Shown here piece after piece: positions 35,170-44,618 of a DNA stretch of 64,000 nucleotides. Origin of the DNA: Dyadobacter psychrotolerans. GTDB taxonomy: Bacteria; Bacteroidota; Bacteroidia; Cytophagales; Spirosomataceae. The stretch's first letter is position 1. Each line of letters starts with the position of its first letter. Location: the NCBI RefSeq assembly GCF_004349265.1, contig NZ_SMFL01000005.1, positions 186,301-250,300 of the forward strand, given 5' to 3'. The notes below the pieces were generated by a model. It was not told the origin of the DNA and did not search any database. It worked only from the letters and a program-made list of their open reading frames with translations. The position numbers and the translations under genes are program-made.

Positions 35170-37074
35170 ATGGTTTTCGAAATATTTCCCGGCACTTTCC
35201 TGAGAATCTTTTCTACTGTTTTGGCTATTGCCTGGTGTACGAATATCAGTGCACAAGTAGTAATCCGAATAGATGCAGAAGCAGGTCAACGGCCAATCTC
35301 TCCGTACCTATACGGGAGAAACAATTCCTTTTCATCGACAAATCCGAACTGGACTTTACCAGCCGAAGACCTGACCAGACTGGGTGATGCAGGAATTACT
35401 TTTTTTCGGGAAAGTGGAGGGAACAACAGCAGTAAATATAACTGGAGACGAAAACTTTCAAGTCATCCCGATTGGTATAACAATGTTTACACCAATAACT
35501 GGGATCAATCGGCACAAACTTTACAGAAAAATTTTCCGGACGCTCAGGGACTTTGGGCCTTTCCGCTTTTAGGTTATGCCGCGAAAACAACCCAGGCTAA
35601 TTTTAATGACTGGGTGTATAACCAATCGCAATGGTGGGAAGGTGTTAACCAAAACCTTGCGGGAAACGGAACACCCAACACAATCGGAACCAAAGCAAAA
35701 ACAGAAGGAAATATCAATTTGTATCTTGAAAAATGGAATGCAGATTCGACTACCGGAATATTGAATCATTGGTTTGGCAGTGGAGGATTGGGTTTAAATA
35801 AAGAAAAAATCCGGTATTGGAACATGGATAACGAACCCGAGATTTGGTCCGGAACACACGATGACGTGATGCCTGTGCAGATTTCGGCAGAAGAATTTAT
35901 GCAGCGTTATATCGATGTCGCAAAAAAAGCAAGGCAGTTATATCCGGATATAAAACTGGTTGGCCCGGTAACAGCCAATGAATGGCAATGGTACAATTGG
36001 AACAATAAAACGATTGTTTCAAACGGAAAGAACTATCCGTGGCTGGAATTTTTTATTAAAACAATTGCCGACGAACAAAAGAAAAGCGGCGTCCGGCTTT
36101 TGGACGTGCTTGATATTCATTTTTATCCTTCAACCAAAAAAGCAGAAGAGGTTGTACAGCTGCATCGTGTTTTCTTTGATAGAAATTTCAGTTTTCCGGA
36201 AGCCAATGGTGTAAAAAATATTACAGGTTCTTACGACAACAGCCTGAACAAAGAGTATATTTTTGGCAGAGTAAATGACTGGTTAACAACTTACCTCGGA
36301 GCAAACCATGGAGTAACGTTAGGACTTACCGAAGCAGGATTGGACGGAAGTATAGAGCCAAGCGTTACCTCCGTTTGGTACGCATCTACAATGGGTGAAT
36401 TTATAAAAAATGGTGTGGAGATTTTTACGCCCTGGTCCTGGACTGCGGGTATGTGGGAAACGATACATTTATTCAGCCGTTTCAATCAAAAGTTTTCACT
36501 AGATGCAGTTTCAGCCAATGAAGTGCTTGTATCGGCCTATCCGTCTGTTAATCAGGCTCGTGATTCCATGACTGTAGTTTTAGTCAACCGGTCTGTGGGG
36601 CAAAGTCAGCTGATAAATATTCAGCTTGACCATTTTCTTCCCGTTCAGCAAAAGGTGCCGGTTTACACTTTGTCACAATTGCCATCTTTCGAAACTTTCA
36701 AGTCCCGTACCGATAATGCCTTAAAAAAGTCAGAGATTTTGCCAACGGGGAATGTTTTAACGCTGACGCTTCCTGCCATGTCAGTTACTTCTGTCCAGCT
36801 TAAAGCAAGTGCGGTGCTGGCTTCGGAACCCGCTTTTGAAGCGGATGTCAATGTTTATCCAAATCCAACCTGGGAAAATGTTACTGTAAAATGGAGTAAT
36901 GTTGATTTTGATAAAATTGAGATTGTTGATAAGACCGGAAAGGTTGTTTTTGAAGAATCTGTAAGAAAATCACAGCGGATTTTAAACATAAAAAAACGGC
37001 TTCCGGAAGGCATTTACATTGTCAGACTTAGCAATGCAGGAAAAAGTATAACCAAAAAAGTAATAGCTCATTGA
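35170..37074 (+). CDS. GH44 endo-beta-1,4-glucanase/xyloglucanase with T9SS type A sorting domain
   Basis: A 634-residue secreted enzyme (signal peptide ending TNISAQ). Residues about 25-545 form the GH44 catalytic unit: PYLYGRNNSF, FRESGGNNSSKYNWR, WNMDNEPEIWSGTHDD with the likely acid/base Glu222, LDIHFYPSTKKA, and LGLTEAGLDGS with the likely nucleophile Glu388, then the beta-rich closing domain with VVLVNRSVGQ. Residues about 555-634 are a type 9 secretion sorting domain (VNVYPNPTWENVTVKW ... GIYIVRLSNAGKSITKKVIAH). GH44 enzymes cut xyloglucan, glucomannan or CMC internally, so this is the probable surface or secreted depolymerase of the locus. The GH31 gene starts one base after its stop. 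Confidence 0.93.
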   Translation: MVFEIFPGTFLRIFSTVLAIAWCTNISAQVVIRIDAEAGQRPISPYLYGRNNSFSSTNPNWTLPAEDLTRLGDAGITFFRESGGNNSSKYNWRRKLSSHPDWYNNVYTNNWDQSAQTLQKNFPDAQGLWAFPLLGYAAKTTQANFNDWVYNQSQWWEGVNQNLAGNGTPNTIGTKAKTEGNINLYLEKWNADSTTGILNHWFGSGGLGLNKEKIRYWNMDNEPEIWSGTHDDVMPVQISAEEFMQRYIDVAKKARQLYPDIKLVGPVTANEWQWYNWNNKTIVSNGKNYPWLEFFIKTIADEQKKSGVRLLDVLDIHFYPSTKKAEEVVQLHRVFFDRNFSFPEANGVKNITGSYDNSLNKEYIFGRVNDWLTTYLGANHGVTLGLTEAGLDGSIEPSVTSVWYASTMGEFIKNGVEIFTPWSWTAGMWETIHLFSRFNQKFSLDAVSANEVLVSAYPSVNQARDSMTVVLVNRSVGQSQLINIQLDHFLPVQQKVPVYTLSQLPSFETFKSRTDNALKKSEILPTGNVLTLTLPAMSVTSVQLKASAVLASEPAFEADVNVYPNPTWENVTVKWSNVDFDKIEIVDKTGKVVFEESVRKSQRILNIKKRLPEGIYIVRLSNAGKSITKKVIAH

Positions 37075-37075
37075 T

Positions 37076-39490
37076 TTGAAAAAATCACATTTTAGTTTTC
37101 TAATGCATCCAATTCAATTATTTCAGAAGTTTTTTTATAAGTTGTTTCTTCCGGCCTTGTGTTTAAGCGGGATAAAGGTTTTTGCGCAGCAACATAGCAA
37201 GCTGGTGAACGAGCCTGTTGATATAAGCGGTGATTTTCGTGATTTTTCAAACACTTTATTTTTCGCAGACAGTCTGGCTTCTTTTAATCCCGAAACAGGA
37301 AGCGGACAGCTGAAATGGAAGAGAAACGAAGCATTTTCAGCGCACAATTTTAACAATTCCATGATCAGTTATAAACGGTCGTTCAGCAATGAATTTCCGG
37401 CGATCGAATATGCTCAGGATCCTGTTTTACCGTTTTCGGTAGAGTTCACCTCTGCACGAACAATCCGTGTTCGTGCAAATACCAGCATGCAGAAGACGGT
37501 TTCGGAGAACTCACTGATGTTGGTTAAAGAACCCGTTCAGGACAAATCCTGGAAGTATAGTAAAATAAATGGCGGGCATTTATATACAGGAGCCTATGGC
37601 TCGGTTACGATTTTTGAAAACCCATGGAAGATTGAAATCCGGGATAAAACCGGAAAACTTTTAACCCAAACACGCAGCAAAGCGGATGGGAAATCTTCTT
37701 ATACCCCCAATTTGCCATTCTCTTTTGTTCGCCGCGCCTCAGATTATTCAAGAAGTATCGCGGCGGTTTTTTCTATGTCTCCCGACGAAAAGATATTCGG
37801 TTGTGGTGAGTCTTTTACCAAACTTGATAAAAATGGACAAAAAATAGTGCTTTGGACACATGATCCGAATGGTGTCGAAACCCAGACGATGTATAAGCCC
37901 ATTCCCTTTTATTTGAGTTCGAGAGGTTACGGGATGTTTATGCACACTTCTTCACCAATCACTTGCGATTTTGGTGCAACTTACGGTGAGTCCAATGCCA
38001 TGCAGATTGGCGACGAAAATCTGGATCTTTTTGTCTTTCTGGGAGAACCAAAAGATATTCTTGGTGCCTACACCGACTTAACCGGAAAACCAGAAATGCC
38101 GCCGCTTTGGTCCTTTGGATTGTGGATGAGCCGTATAACTTACTTTTCAGAACAGGACGGGCGTAACGTTGCGGACAAACTACGTAAGAACAGAATTCCT
38201 TCCGACGTAATCCATTTTGATACCGGATGGTTTGAAACTGACTGGAGATGTGACTATAAATTTTCGCCAAGCCGGTTTAGAGATCCTGCAGGAATGATTG
38301 GAGATTTGAAAAAACAAGGCTTTCATACTTCACTTTGGCAGCTACCGTATTTTGTTCCAAAAAATGATCTTTTCCCGGAAATTGTAGAAAAGGGATTGGC
38401 TGTTAAAAATGCCAACGGAACACTTCCCTATGAAGATGCTGTTCTGGATTTCTCGAATCCCAACACAATCAAATGGTATGAAGACAAAATAGGAGGTTTG
38501 CTAAAACTTGGTGTTTCAGCGATTAAAGTGGATTTTGGCGAAGCGGCACCATTGTCAGGCGTTTATGCTTCCGGCAGAACCGGTTTTTATGAGCACAATT
38601 TATATCCGCTCCGTTACAACAAAATTGTTTCTGAACTGACAAAAAAGTTGACTGGTGACAGAATAATCTGGGCACGAAGTACCTGGGCTGGCAGTCAGCG
38701 TTATCCGATTCACTGGGGCGGCGATGCAGAAACAACCGATAAAGGAATGCAGGCACAGCTTCGCGGGGGTTTGTCTCTGGGTCTTTCAGGTTTTACTTTC
38801 TGGAGCCATGATATTGGTGGTTTTACTATGAAAACACCAGAAGATCTGTATCGCCGCTGGCTGCCAATGGGTGTGCTCGCTTCGCATACCAGAACGCACG
38901 GACAGGCTCCAAAAGAACCTTGGGAATATGGGGAGGATTTTCAAATTTACTTCCGGAAAGCTGTCGAACTGAAATATAAACTGATGCCCTATATTTACGC
39001 TCAGTCAAAAATTGCATCTGAAAAAGGACTGCCGATGCTTCGGGCATTGTTTGTTGAATTTCCAAATGATCCGGGTTCCTGGCTTGTGGACAACCAATAT
39101 ATGTTTGGGTCGGATATCCTTGTCGCTCCGTTTTTTGAGACAGCCAAATCGCGTTCCGTTTACCTGCCAAATGGAACCTGGATAGACTACCAGACAAAGA
39201 AAGTTTATGAAGGTGGATGGCATGATATTGAATCCGGAGAGCTGGAAGTGATTATGCTGGTGCGCGAAGGTGCGGTGCTGGCGCAGGTCAAAGTTGCACA
39301 ATCAACGGGGGAAATCGACTGGAAGAATATGGAACTGGTTAGTTTCGCCGGTAAATCGGATAACGCCACTGTTAAAATTTGCCTGCCGGCTGATAATTTG
39401 GTTAAAGAAGTTTTGCTTGTTAAAAAGGGGAATAAACTGGTTATTTCTAAAGATCCGTTTGAACGGAAAATTAATTGGATTTTGAAGTGA
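37076..39490 (+). CDS. GH31 alpha-xylosidase
   Basis: An 804-residue exported enzyme. The TTG start at 37076 gives an MKKS opening and lies one base after the GH44 stop; the ATG at 37103 is an alternative with a shorter signal peptide, also ending KVFAQ. An N-terminal GH31 beta-sandwich leads to the TIM barrel with SFGLWMSRITYF, the nucleophile block IKVDFGEAAP (Asp486 from the TTG) and the acid/base block HWGGDAETT (Asp550). KVDFGE is the form seen in alpha-xylosidases such as YicI rather than in alpha-glucosidases. The enzyme has no T9SS tail, so it should act in the periplasm and remove side-chain xylose from imported xyloglucan oligosaccharides. Confidence 0.93.
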   Translation: MKKSHFSFLMHPIQLFQKFFYKLFLPALCLSGIKVFAQQHSKLVNEPVDISGDFRDFSNTLFFADSLASFNPETGSGQLKWKRNEAFSAHNFNNSMISYKRSFSNEFPAIEYAQDPVLPFSVEFTSARTIRVRANTSMQKTVSENSLMLVKEPVQDKSWKYSKINGGHLYTGAYGSVTIFENPWKIEIRDKTGKLLTQTRSKADGKSSYTPNLPFSFVRRASDYSRSIAAVFSMSPDEKIFGCGESFTKLDKNGQKIVLWTHDPNGVETQTMYKPIPFYLSSRGYGMFMHTSSPITCDFGATYGESNAMQIGDENLDLFVFLGEPKDILGAYTDLTGKPEMPPLWSFGLWMSRITYFSEQDGRNVADKLRKNRIPSDVIHFDTGWFETDWRCDYKFSPSRFRDPAGMIGDLKKQGFHTSLWQLPYFVPKNDLFPEIVEKGLAVKNANGTLPYEDAVLDFSNPNTIKWYEDKIGGLLKLGVSAIKVDFGEAAPLSGVYASGRTGFYEHNLYPLRYNKIVSELTKKLTGDRIIWARSTWAGSQRYPIHWGGDAETTDKGMQAQLRGGLSLGLSGFTFWSHDIGGFTMKTPEDLYRRWLPMGVLASHTRTHGQAPKEPWEYGEDFQIYFRKAVELKYKLMPYIYAQSKIASEKGLPMLRALFVEFPNDPGSWLVDNQYMFGSDILVAPFFETAKSRSVYLPNGTWIDYQTKKVYEGGWHDIESGELEVIMLVREGAVLAQVKVAQSTGEIDWKNMELVSFAGKSDNATVKICLPADNLVKEVLLVKKGNKLVISKDPFERKINWILK

Positions 39491-39508
39491 AATTGGTTAA
39501 CAAATAAG

Positions 39509-39946
39509 CTACTTTTTGATACCCGGCGAATGCCAGCTGAAAACGTGATAGCTTGCAGGAATGTTTCCAACATTCTTAATTGCATGCATTTGGTTGCTAG
39601 CCTGGAAGATTACTGATCCGGGACCGACGGTTTTCATTTTTCCGTTTACCAGAGCTTCCAGCGTTCCTTCTTTAATGATGATAACTTCTTCTTCCTGATG
39701 TTTGTGGGGTGGATGGGAAGCTTCTCCGGGATTTAAAGTCGTTACATGGCATTCCAGTTCATCCAGGGTAGCGGTTTGTGAGCGAAAAAATGTCCGCACG
39801 GAGCCGGTTTTGGTCTGTTTGACAGTAATATCATTCCATTCAAATATAGCAGAATCCATGATGTCGATCGTTGAGTTGGCTATCAAAGTAGTAAATATCA
39901 AAATCGTTGTGAGCGATGCAACTACCAGATCTCTTTTAGTAATCAT
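39509..39946 (-). CDS. Cupin-domain protein with N-terminal signal anchor
   Basis: A 145-residue protein with one hydrophobic N-terminal segment (VVASLTTILIFTTLIAN) and a single cupin_2 barrel. The metal-site blocks are HPPHKHQEEEVIIIKEG (two His and a Glu) and later NQMHAIKNVG (His). It is convergent with the GH31 gene, 18 bp apart, and seems unrelated to the locus. Cupins of this type bind small ligands or metals; no specific activity can be assigned. Confidence 0.85.
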   Translation of the reverse strand: MITKRDLVVASLTTILIFTTLIANSTIDIMDSAIFEWNDITVKQTKTGSVRTFFRSQTATLDELECHVTTLNPGEASHPPHKHQEEEVIIIKEGTLEALVNGKMKTVGPGSVIFQASNQMHAIKNVGNIPASYHVFSWHSPGIKK

Positions 39947-40077
39947 GACAAGTAAAATTATATAAATGAGTTGATTATTAAAATTTAAAGGATGACATAT
40001 TATGAATATACTTTATGTTTGTATTCAGGCATGTTGGTTCAATCCCTGGGGTTAGCAGAAGTTTACAGTCAATAAAA

Positions 40078-40617
40078 ATGAAGTATATAGCAATTCTAAG
40101 GGGCGTCAACGTTAGTGGCAAAAATATGATTAAAATGCCTGCGCTGGTTAAGGCTTTTGAAGATATAGGATTTGAAAGTGTTGCCGCATATTTGCAAAGC
40201 GGGAATGTTTTATTCTCTTCGGAGAATGGAAATGTTGCCGATTTGCAGAAGCGGATCACGGAGAAAATTGCGTTAGATTTTGGCTTCGATATCCCGGTAA
40301 TTGTGTTTAGTTCTCAGTATTTGAGACAGGTTCGTAAAGATAATCCGTTCCTGAAAAAAGCGGATTTCGATTCTACCATGCTTCACGTCACTTTTCTGGC
40401 ACAGGCACCTGATAAAACAAATTTGGAAAAACTGGATACGGCAAAATATCTCCCGGATGAATTTGTTGTAGACGAAAAGGTCATTTATTTGAATTGCCCA
40501 GGAGGTTACGGTACTACAAAATTTAATAACAACTTTTTTGAGAATAAACTAAAAGTAACCGCCACGACCAGGAATTGGAATACGGTGAATAAATTGGCTG
40601 AATTGAGCGGGGAATGA
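40078..40617 (+). CDS. DUF1697 family protein
   Basis: A 179-residue cytoplasmic protein. The ATG at 40078 is chosen because MKYIAILRGVNVSGKNMIKM is the family start; the frame is open upstream to 40015 without similarity. Conserved blocks are LRGVNVSGKN, ALVKAFEDIGFESVAAYLQSGNVLFSS and, near the end, the FNNNFFENKLKVTATTRNWNTVNKL stretch typical of the family. DUF1697 has no established biochemical function. It stands between an unrelated cupin gene and a Dabb protein gene. Confidence 0.9.
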   Translation: MKYIAILRGVNVSGKNMIKMPALVKAFEDIGFESVAAYLQSGNVLFSSENGNVADLQKRITEKIALDFGFDIPVIVFSSQYLRQVRKDNPFLKKADFDSTMLHVTFLAQAPDKTNLEKLDTAKYLPDEFVVDEKVIYLNCPGGYGTTKFNNNFFENKLKVTATTRNWNTVNKLAELSGE

Positions 40618-40687
40618 TTTAAATTTCAGAAATTACCGTTCTACTCAGTTAGTATAGTTTTAAGAGAAGAATCGAAAATCTCAAACC

Positions 40688-41101
40688 ATGGAAGATCAAT
40701 CAAGACGTAAATTTTTGCAAAATGCCGGATTGGCAACCCTCGCTTCAGTTTCTCCTCTAGCCGCTGAACCGGAAAAAGTTAAAGAACTTTTTATTCACCA
40801 CGTATATTTTTACCTGAAAAACAAAAACAATGCTCAGGATGAAGCTAAATTACTAGAGGGTTTGCATAAACTGGCCAAGGTCCCGACGATAGAATATGTT
40901 CATATTGGTACCCCAGCAGCGACAAGCCGTGATGTGATCGTGAAGGATTATACTTTTTCCTGGATGTGTTTTTTTAAGAATATCATTGAAGAAGAAATTT
41001 ATCAAACCCACCCGATTCACCTTGACTTTATACAAGAGTATTCTCATTTGTGGGAAAAGGTGGTTGTCTATGATTCTATTGGGCCAAAGAAGGTTAGTTG
41101 A
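40688..41101 (+). CDS. Exported Dabb (stress-responsive A/B barrel) domain protein
   Basis: A 137-residue protein with a twin-arginine-like signal (SRRKFLQNAGLATLAS) followed by a dimeric alpha/beta barrel domain: FIHHVYFYLKNKNN, LLEGLHKLAKVPTIEYVHIG, FSWMCFFKN and a closing HLDFIQEYSHLWEKVVVYDS. Dabb proteins are small dimers, some with cyclase or hydrolase roles and many of unknown function. It lies 82 bp before the GH9 gene on the same strand, which might be a shared transcript. Confidence 0.82.
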   Translation: MEDQSRRKFLQNAGLATLASVSPLAAEPEKVKELFIHHVYFYLKNKNNAQDEAKLLEGLHKLAKVPTIEYVHIGTPAATSRDVIVKDYTFSWMCFFKNIIEEEIYQTHPIHLDFIQEYSHLWEKVVVYDSIGPKKVS

Positions 41102-41183
41102 TGCTGTGTTAAATATACACTTATATAAAGTTTTATCTTTCACTTGTTTCCGGTAACTGAAAACCCGGAATTATCAGGATTTT

Positions 41184-42950
41184 ATGAACATCTTAGTTAG
41201 GAAACTATTAATTATTAGTTGTTCAAGTATTGTCATCTTTTGCCAATCCTTTGCGCAGAACGTCTCTACTGAAATTCGTTTAAATCAGATAGGTTTTTAT
41301 CCGCAAAGCGAAAAAATTGCAGTCGTTCTGAGTGAAAATGCCGGTGACTTTCTTATTAAAGATGCAAAGTCCGGAAAAACTGCTTTTAAAGGAAAACTAA
41401 GTGATTTAAGAACCAATCAGCATTCGGGGAAAAGGAGCAGAGTTGCGGATTTTTCAGCTTTGAAGGAAAATGGAAAATACGTTTTGGAAGTCGTCTCTCT
41501 TGGAAAATCAAGCCCTTTCGACATCAAAGAAAACATACACAAACACATTGCCGTTGCAGCATTAAAAGGTTTTTACTATCAGCGGGCTTCAACCGATCTG
41601 CCAGAAAAATTTGCAGGAAAGTGGGCCCGTGCAAAAGGCCATGCGGATGATAAGGTATTGGTTCATGCATCTGCAATGTCTCCCGGCCGGCCTGAAAATT
41701 TTGTGATCAGTTCCCCAAAGGGGTGGTACGATGCCGGGGACTATAATAAGTATATCGTAAATTCAGGTATTACGATGGGGACCTTGCTGTCTATTTATGA
41801 AGATCATCCTGAATATTTTCAAACCTTTAATACCAATATTCCTGAAAGTAACAACGCTGTGCCGGATTTGCTGGATGAAGTGATCTGGAATCTTCGCTGG
41901 ATGTTTACGATGCAGGATCCCGGCGACGGAGGGGTGTATCACAAGTTAACCAATCCGAAATTTGACGGAATGATTATGCCGGAAGACTGTAAAAACCCAA
42001 GGTATGTTGTTCAAAAAAATACGGTCTCGACACTTGATTTCGTGGCAGTTATGGCGCAATCGGCAAGGATTTTGAAAGGTTTCGATGCGCAGCTTCCCGG
42101 CCTGGCTGATTCCTGCATCACAGCTGCGGTAAAAGGGTGGGAGTGGGCTTTAAAAAATCCGGACATCTTTTATAATCAAAATGAAATCAATCAAAAATTT
42201 GATCCGGACATTGTTACCGGTGCCTACGGAGACAAAAGTGCAGCGGATGAAAAAATCTGGGCAGCAGCCGAAATGTATGCATTAACCGGAAAGGCAGACT
42301 ATTTGAAAGATATCAATCTGGAAACGGACAAACCGCTGGCCTTACCAGCATGGAGCCAGGTAAAAACTTTGGGTTATTACACGCTTTTGCGTAATGCTGA
42401 AACACTAAAAATGGAATCACACCTCATTGCGGCGCTTAAAAAGTCTGTGTTAAATTTTTCGGAGGAGCTTCTTAAAGACTTAGAAAAACAGCCTTACCAT
42501 ACCGTAATGGGAAAGACAGCTAGGGATTATTCATGGGGAAGCAGTTCTGTTGCCGCAAATCAGGGGATTGCTTTGATTTATGCCTACAAACTTACACGTC
42601 AGCCAAAGTATCTGAATGCTGCGATAGGAAATCTAGACTATTTATTGGGCAGAAATGCAACAGGCTACTCTTTTTTAACCGGTTTTGGAACAAAACGGAT
42701 TATGCATCCGCACCATCGGTTGTCTATTGCCGACAGGATTTCTGATCCGGTACCCGGGCTATTATCCGGCGGACCAAATCCTGGGCAACAGGATAAATGC
42801 ACAACTTACACCAGCAAATTTGCAGATGAGTCGTTTACGGATAACGACTGCTCCTACGCATCCAATGAAATGGCCATTAACTGGAATGCTCCGATGGTTT
42901 ATCTGGCCGCTGCACTGGATGCGATTTTAGGAAGCACCAAAGCAAAATAA
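41184..42950 (+). CDS. GH9 endoglucanase with N-terminal Ig-like domain
   Basis: A 588-residue exported enzyme (signal peptide ending SFAQ). Residues about 28-110 form the CelD_N Ig-like domain (EIRLNQIGFYPQSEKIAVVL). The (alpha/alpha)6 GH9 domain follows with GWYDAGDYNKYIVNSG (Asp183 and Asp186, the catalytic base pair), HHRLSIADR and the acid block ASNEMAINWNAPMVYL (Glu562). Such enzymes act on beta-1,4-glucans including xyloglucan oligosaccharides, and a GH9 is also part of the Bacteroides ovatus xyloglucan locus. It is about 1.7 kb from the GH31 gene, with a cupin gene on the other strand between, so it is probably an outlying member of the same system. Confidence 0.94.
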   Translation: MNILVRKLLIISCSSIVIFCQSFAQNVSTEIRLNQIGFYPQSEKIAVVLSENAGDFLIKDAKSGKTAFKGKLSDLRTNQHSGKRSRVADFSALKENGKYVLEVVSLGKSSPFDIKENIHKHIAVAALKGFYYQRASTDLPEKFAGKWARAKGHADDKVLVHASAMSPGRPENFVISSPKGWYDAGDYNKYIVNSGITMGTLLSIYEDHPEYFQTFNTNIPESNNAVPDLLDEVIWNLRWMFTMQDPGDGGVYHKLTNPKFDGMIMPEDCKNPRYVVQKNTVSTLDFVAVMAQSARILKGFDAQLPGLADSCITAAVKGWEWALKNPDIFYNQNEINQKFDPDIVTGAYGDKSAADEKIWAAAEMYALTGKADYLKDINLETDKPLALPAWSQVKTLGYYTLLRNAETLKMESHLIAALKKSVLNFSEELLKDLEKQPYHTVMGKTARDYSWGSSSVAANQGIALIYAYKLTRQPKYLNAAIGNLDYLLGRNATGYSFLTGFGTKRIMHPHHRLSIADRISDPVPGLLSGGPNPGQQDKCTTYTSKFADESFTDNDCSYASNEMAINWNAPMVYLAAALDAILGSTKAK

Positions 42951-42954
42951 TTGC

Positions 42955-43167
42955 TCACGCTGTTTTTTTTGATGATTTTACCGGAACAGTCGGCGGCGTT
43001 TCGTTGTAGCCTTTGTTGTCGGTCATGTTATCCTTTTCGGAATTTTTAATAGAATCTTTTTTGACTACCCCCGGGGACTTTTCGGCATCATCTTCATGTC
43101 GTGTTTCATCATGGGGGCCGGATGGTGACGGACTACCGCCTTCAACCTCTTTGTTGTCTTTTTTCAT
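42955..43167 (-). CDS. Small hydrophilic, probably disordered protein
   Basis: A frame of 70 residues from the ATG at 43167 (a start 11 codons earlier at 43200 is possible). The product is almost entirely charged and polar, rich in Lys, Asp, Glu, Ser and Pro (KKDNKEVEGGSPSPSG, HDETRHEDDAEKSPG), with no hydrophobic core, so it is likely unstructured. It ends 4 bp from the GH9 stop. Similar short acidic/basic proteins are common in Cytophagales, but coding status is not certain. Confidence 0.5.
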   Translation of the reverse strand: MKKDNKEVEGGSPSPSGPHDETRHEDDAEKSPGVVKKDSIKNSEKDNMTDNKGYNETPPTVPVKSSKKTA

Positions 43168-43340
43168 AGCACTTTTGATTTGTTTATTTTTATATCTCAA
43201 TTTTCATGCCGCAGCTGTTAGCGGTCGCAGGCTGGGAGTCTAAGTTGTCTGGTAGTTAACTTTCTACACTTTTCTCTTTTCATTTTAGTAAAAATCGAAT
43301 TTTTTCTGGTATTTAGCGGCGCCAAGTAAACATAGAGAAT

Positions 43341-43823
43341 ATGAGTTTTGACGATAGCGATCCTGACTGGTTCGATGAAAGCGACGATGAGGACGATGAT
43401 CCAACCGGAGAGGAAGACAACTTTAGTCATGAAAGGACAGATAATCTGCCTGTCATGATTAAGGCAAGAGAGATTTTTGAAATTGTTCATTCTCTGGTAG
43501 ATACACTTCCCGAGGACAATGACCTTCATTTCTTACGGGAGCAGATGCTCACCGACGCAGCACTGATACCCGCAAAAGTAGCCGGCGCCGAAGGAGGTGA
43601 TCTGTACACGTTGCGTATGGAAAATGCAGTGTTGATAAAACTTGCGGCACGCGCCCTGGTAACACATACCTACACCTGCAAGATGTTTAACCTGTCAAAT
43701 GAACGATATCTGGAGCTTCTGAGAAACGCCATTGATGAATTCCGTGAGCTGTTTGTAGATTGGGTAAATACTTTCGACAAAAGTAATGACATCACTGATG
43801 AGTGGGGTGAGCTATTTAAATAG
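43341..43823 (+). CDS. Conserved-looking hypothetical protein with acidic N-terminus
   Basis: A 160-residue soluble protein. The first 30 residues are strongly acidic (DDSDPDWFDESDDEDDD). The rest is predicted to be all-helical: MIKAREIFEIVHSLVDTL, DLHFLREQMLTDAALIPAKVAGAEGG, ENAVLIKLAARALVTHTYTC and ERYLELLRNAIDEFRELFVDWVNTF. I recognise no family. The helical composition and two Cys-free helices with regular hydrophobic spacing suggest a small bundle, perhaps a protein-protein adaptor. It has no close operon partner. Confidence 0.78.
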   Translation: MSFDDSDPDWFDESDDEDDDPTGEEDNFSHERTDNLPVMIKAREIFEIVHSLVDTLPEDNDLHFLREQMLTDAALIPAKVAGAEGGDLYTLRMENAVLIKLAARALVTHTYTCKMFNLSNERYLELLRNAIDEFRELFVDWVNTFDKSNDITDEWGELFK

Positions 43824-43955
43824 TAGCATTTTTTTGGTGCCGAACCTCCCTATAGCACATCTTTTTCTAAAAATGTCATCCAAGAATAATTTTAGAAATA
43901 CCTTAAACCGAATCAGAATGCGTACCTTTTTGTTTTAAAACAAACTGAAAACGCC

Positions 43956-44615
43956 ATGACAGCAACATCAGCCAGAACAGCTTTGCTGGTAGGTTCGACC
44001 GGATTGATCGGAGGTCAGCTGCTTACCAAGCTGTTACATTCTCCTTACTACGATAAAGTCATCGTCCTTACAAGACGCCCATCAAGACATACCAATACTA
44101 AATTAACAGAAGTAATATTTGATTTTGATAATCCGGATGCTCCTCAAATAAAGGCTGATGATATTTTTTGCTGCCTTGGTACAACCATAAAAAAGGCTGG
44201 ATCCAAAGAAGCTTTTAAAAAAGTGGATCTTGAATATCCTCTAACTATTGCCACTTTGGCACAGCGCAACGGAGCAGAGAAATTTTTGATTGTAAGTGCA
44301 ATGGGCGCCGATGCAGATTCCGGTATTTTTTACAATCAGGTTAAGGGACAGGTAGAGCAAGGTTTGATTTCACTTAAATATCCATCTCTTCATATTTTTC
44401 GTCCTTCCTTACTTCTTGGCGAAAGAGAAGAAACCCGTTTGGGAGAGAAAGTGGGCGAAGTACTCGCAACTGTTTTTAAACCAATTATGTTTGGGCCTCT
44501 AAAAAAGTACCGTGCAATCGACTCTGGGAAAGTGGCTAACGCCATGCTCGCTTTTGCTAAAAAGTCTGAAAAAGGTGTTTTTATTCACAATTCAGCTGAA
44601 TTGCAGGCTTTTTAA
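43956..44615 (+). CDS. NAD(P)-binding Rossmann oxidoreductase, HTATIP2-like
   Basis: A 219-residue atypical short-chain dehydrogenase-like protein. The N-terminal nucleotide-binding block is LLVGSTGLIGGQLLTKLL; it is followed by VIVLTRRPS, IFCCLGTTIKKAGS, FLIVSAMGADADSG, FYNQVKGQVEQ and the LHIFRPSLLLGEREE segment typical of the HTATIP2/YbjT group. The Tyr-x3-Lys pair (YNQVK) is present. The substrate is not known. It overlaps nothing but lies 3 bp before an acetyltransferase gene and is probably co-transcribed with it. Confidence 0.88.
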   Translation: MTATSARTALLVGSTGLIGGQLLTKLLHSPYYDKVIVLTRRPSRHTNTKLTEVIFDFDNPDAPQIKADDIFCCLGTTIKKAGSKEAFKKVDLEYPLTIATLAQRNGAEKFLIVSAMGADADSGIFYNQVKGQVEQGLISLKYPSLHIFRPSLLLGEREETRLGEKVGEVLATVFKPIMFGPLKKYRAIDSGKVANAMLAFAKKSEKGVFIHNSAELQAF

Positions 44616-44618
44616 TCT

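Noticed and set aside
40036..40045. GGTTCAATCC, similar to a tRNA T-loop
   Set aside because: The flanking bases do not form a T stem and no acceptor, anticodon or D arm can be built around it.
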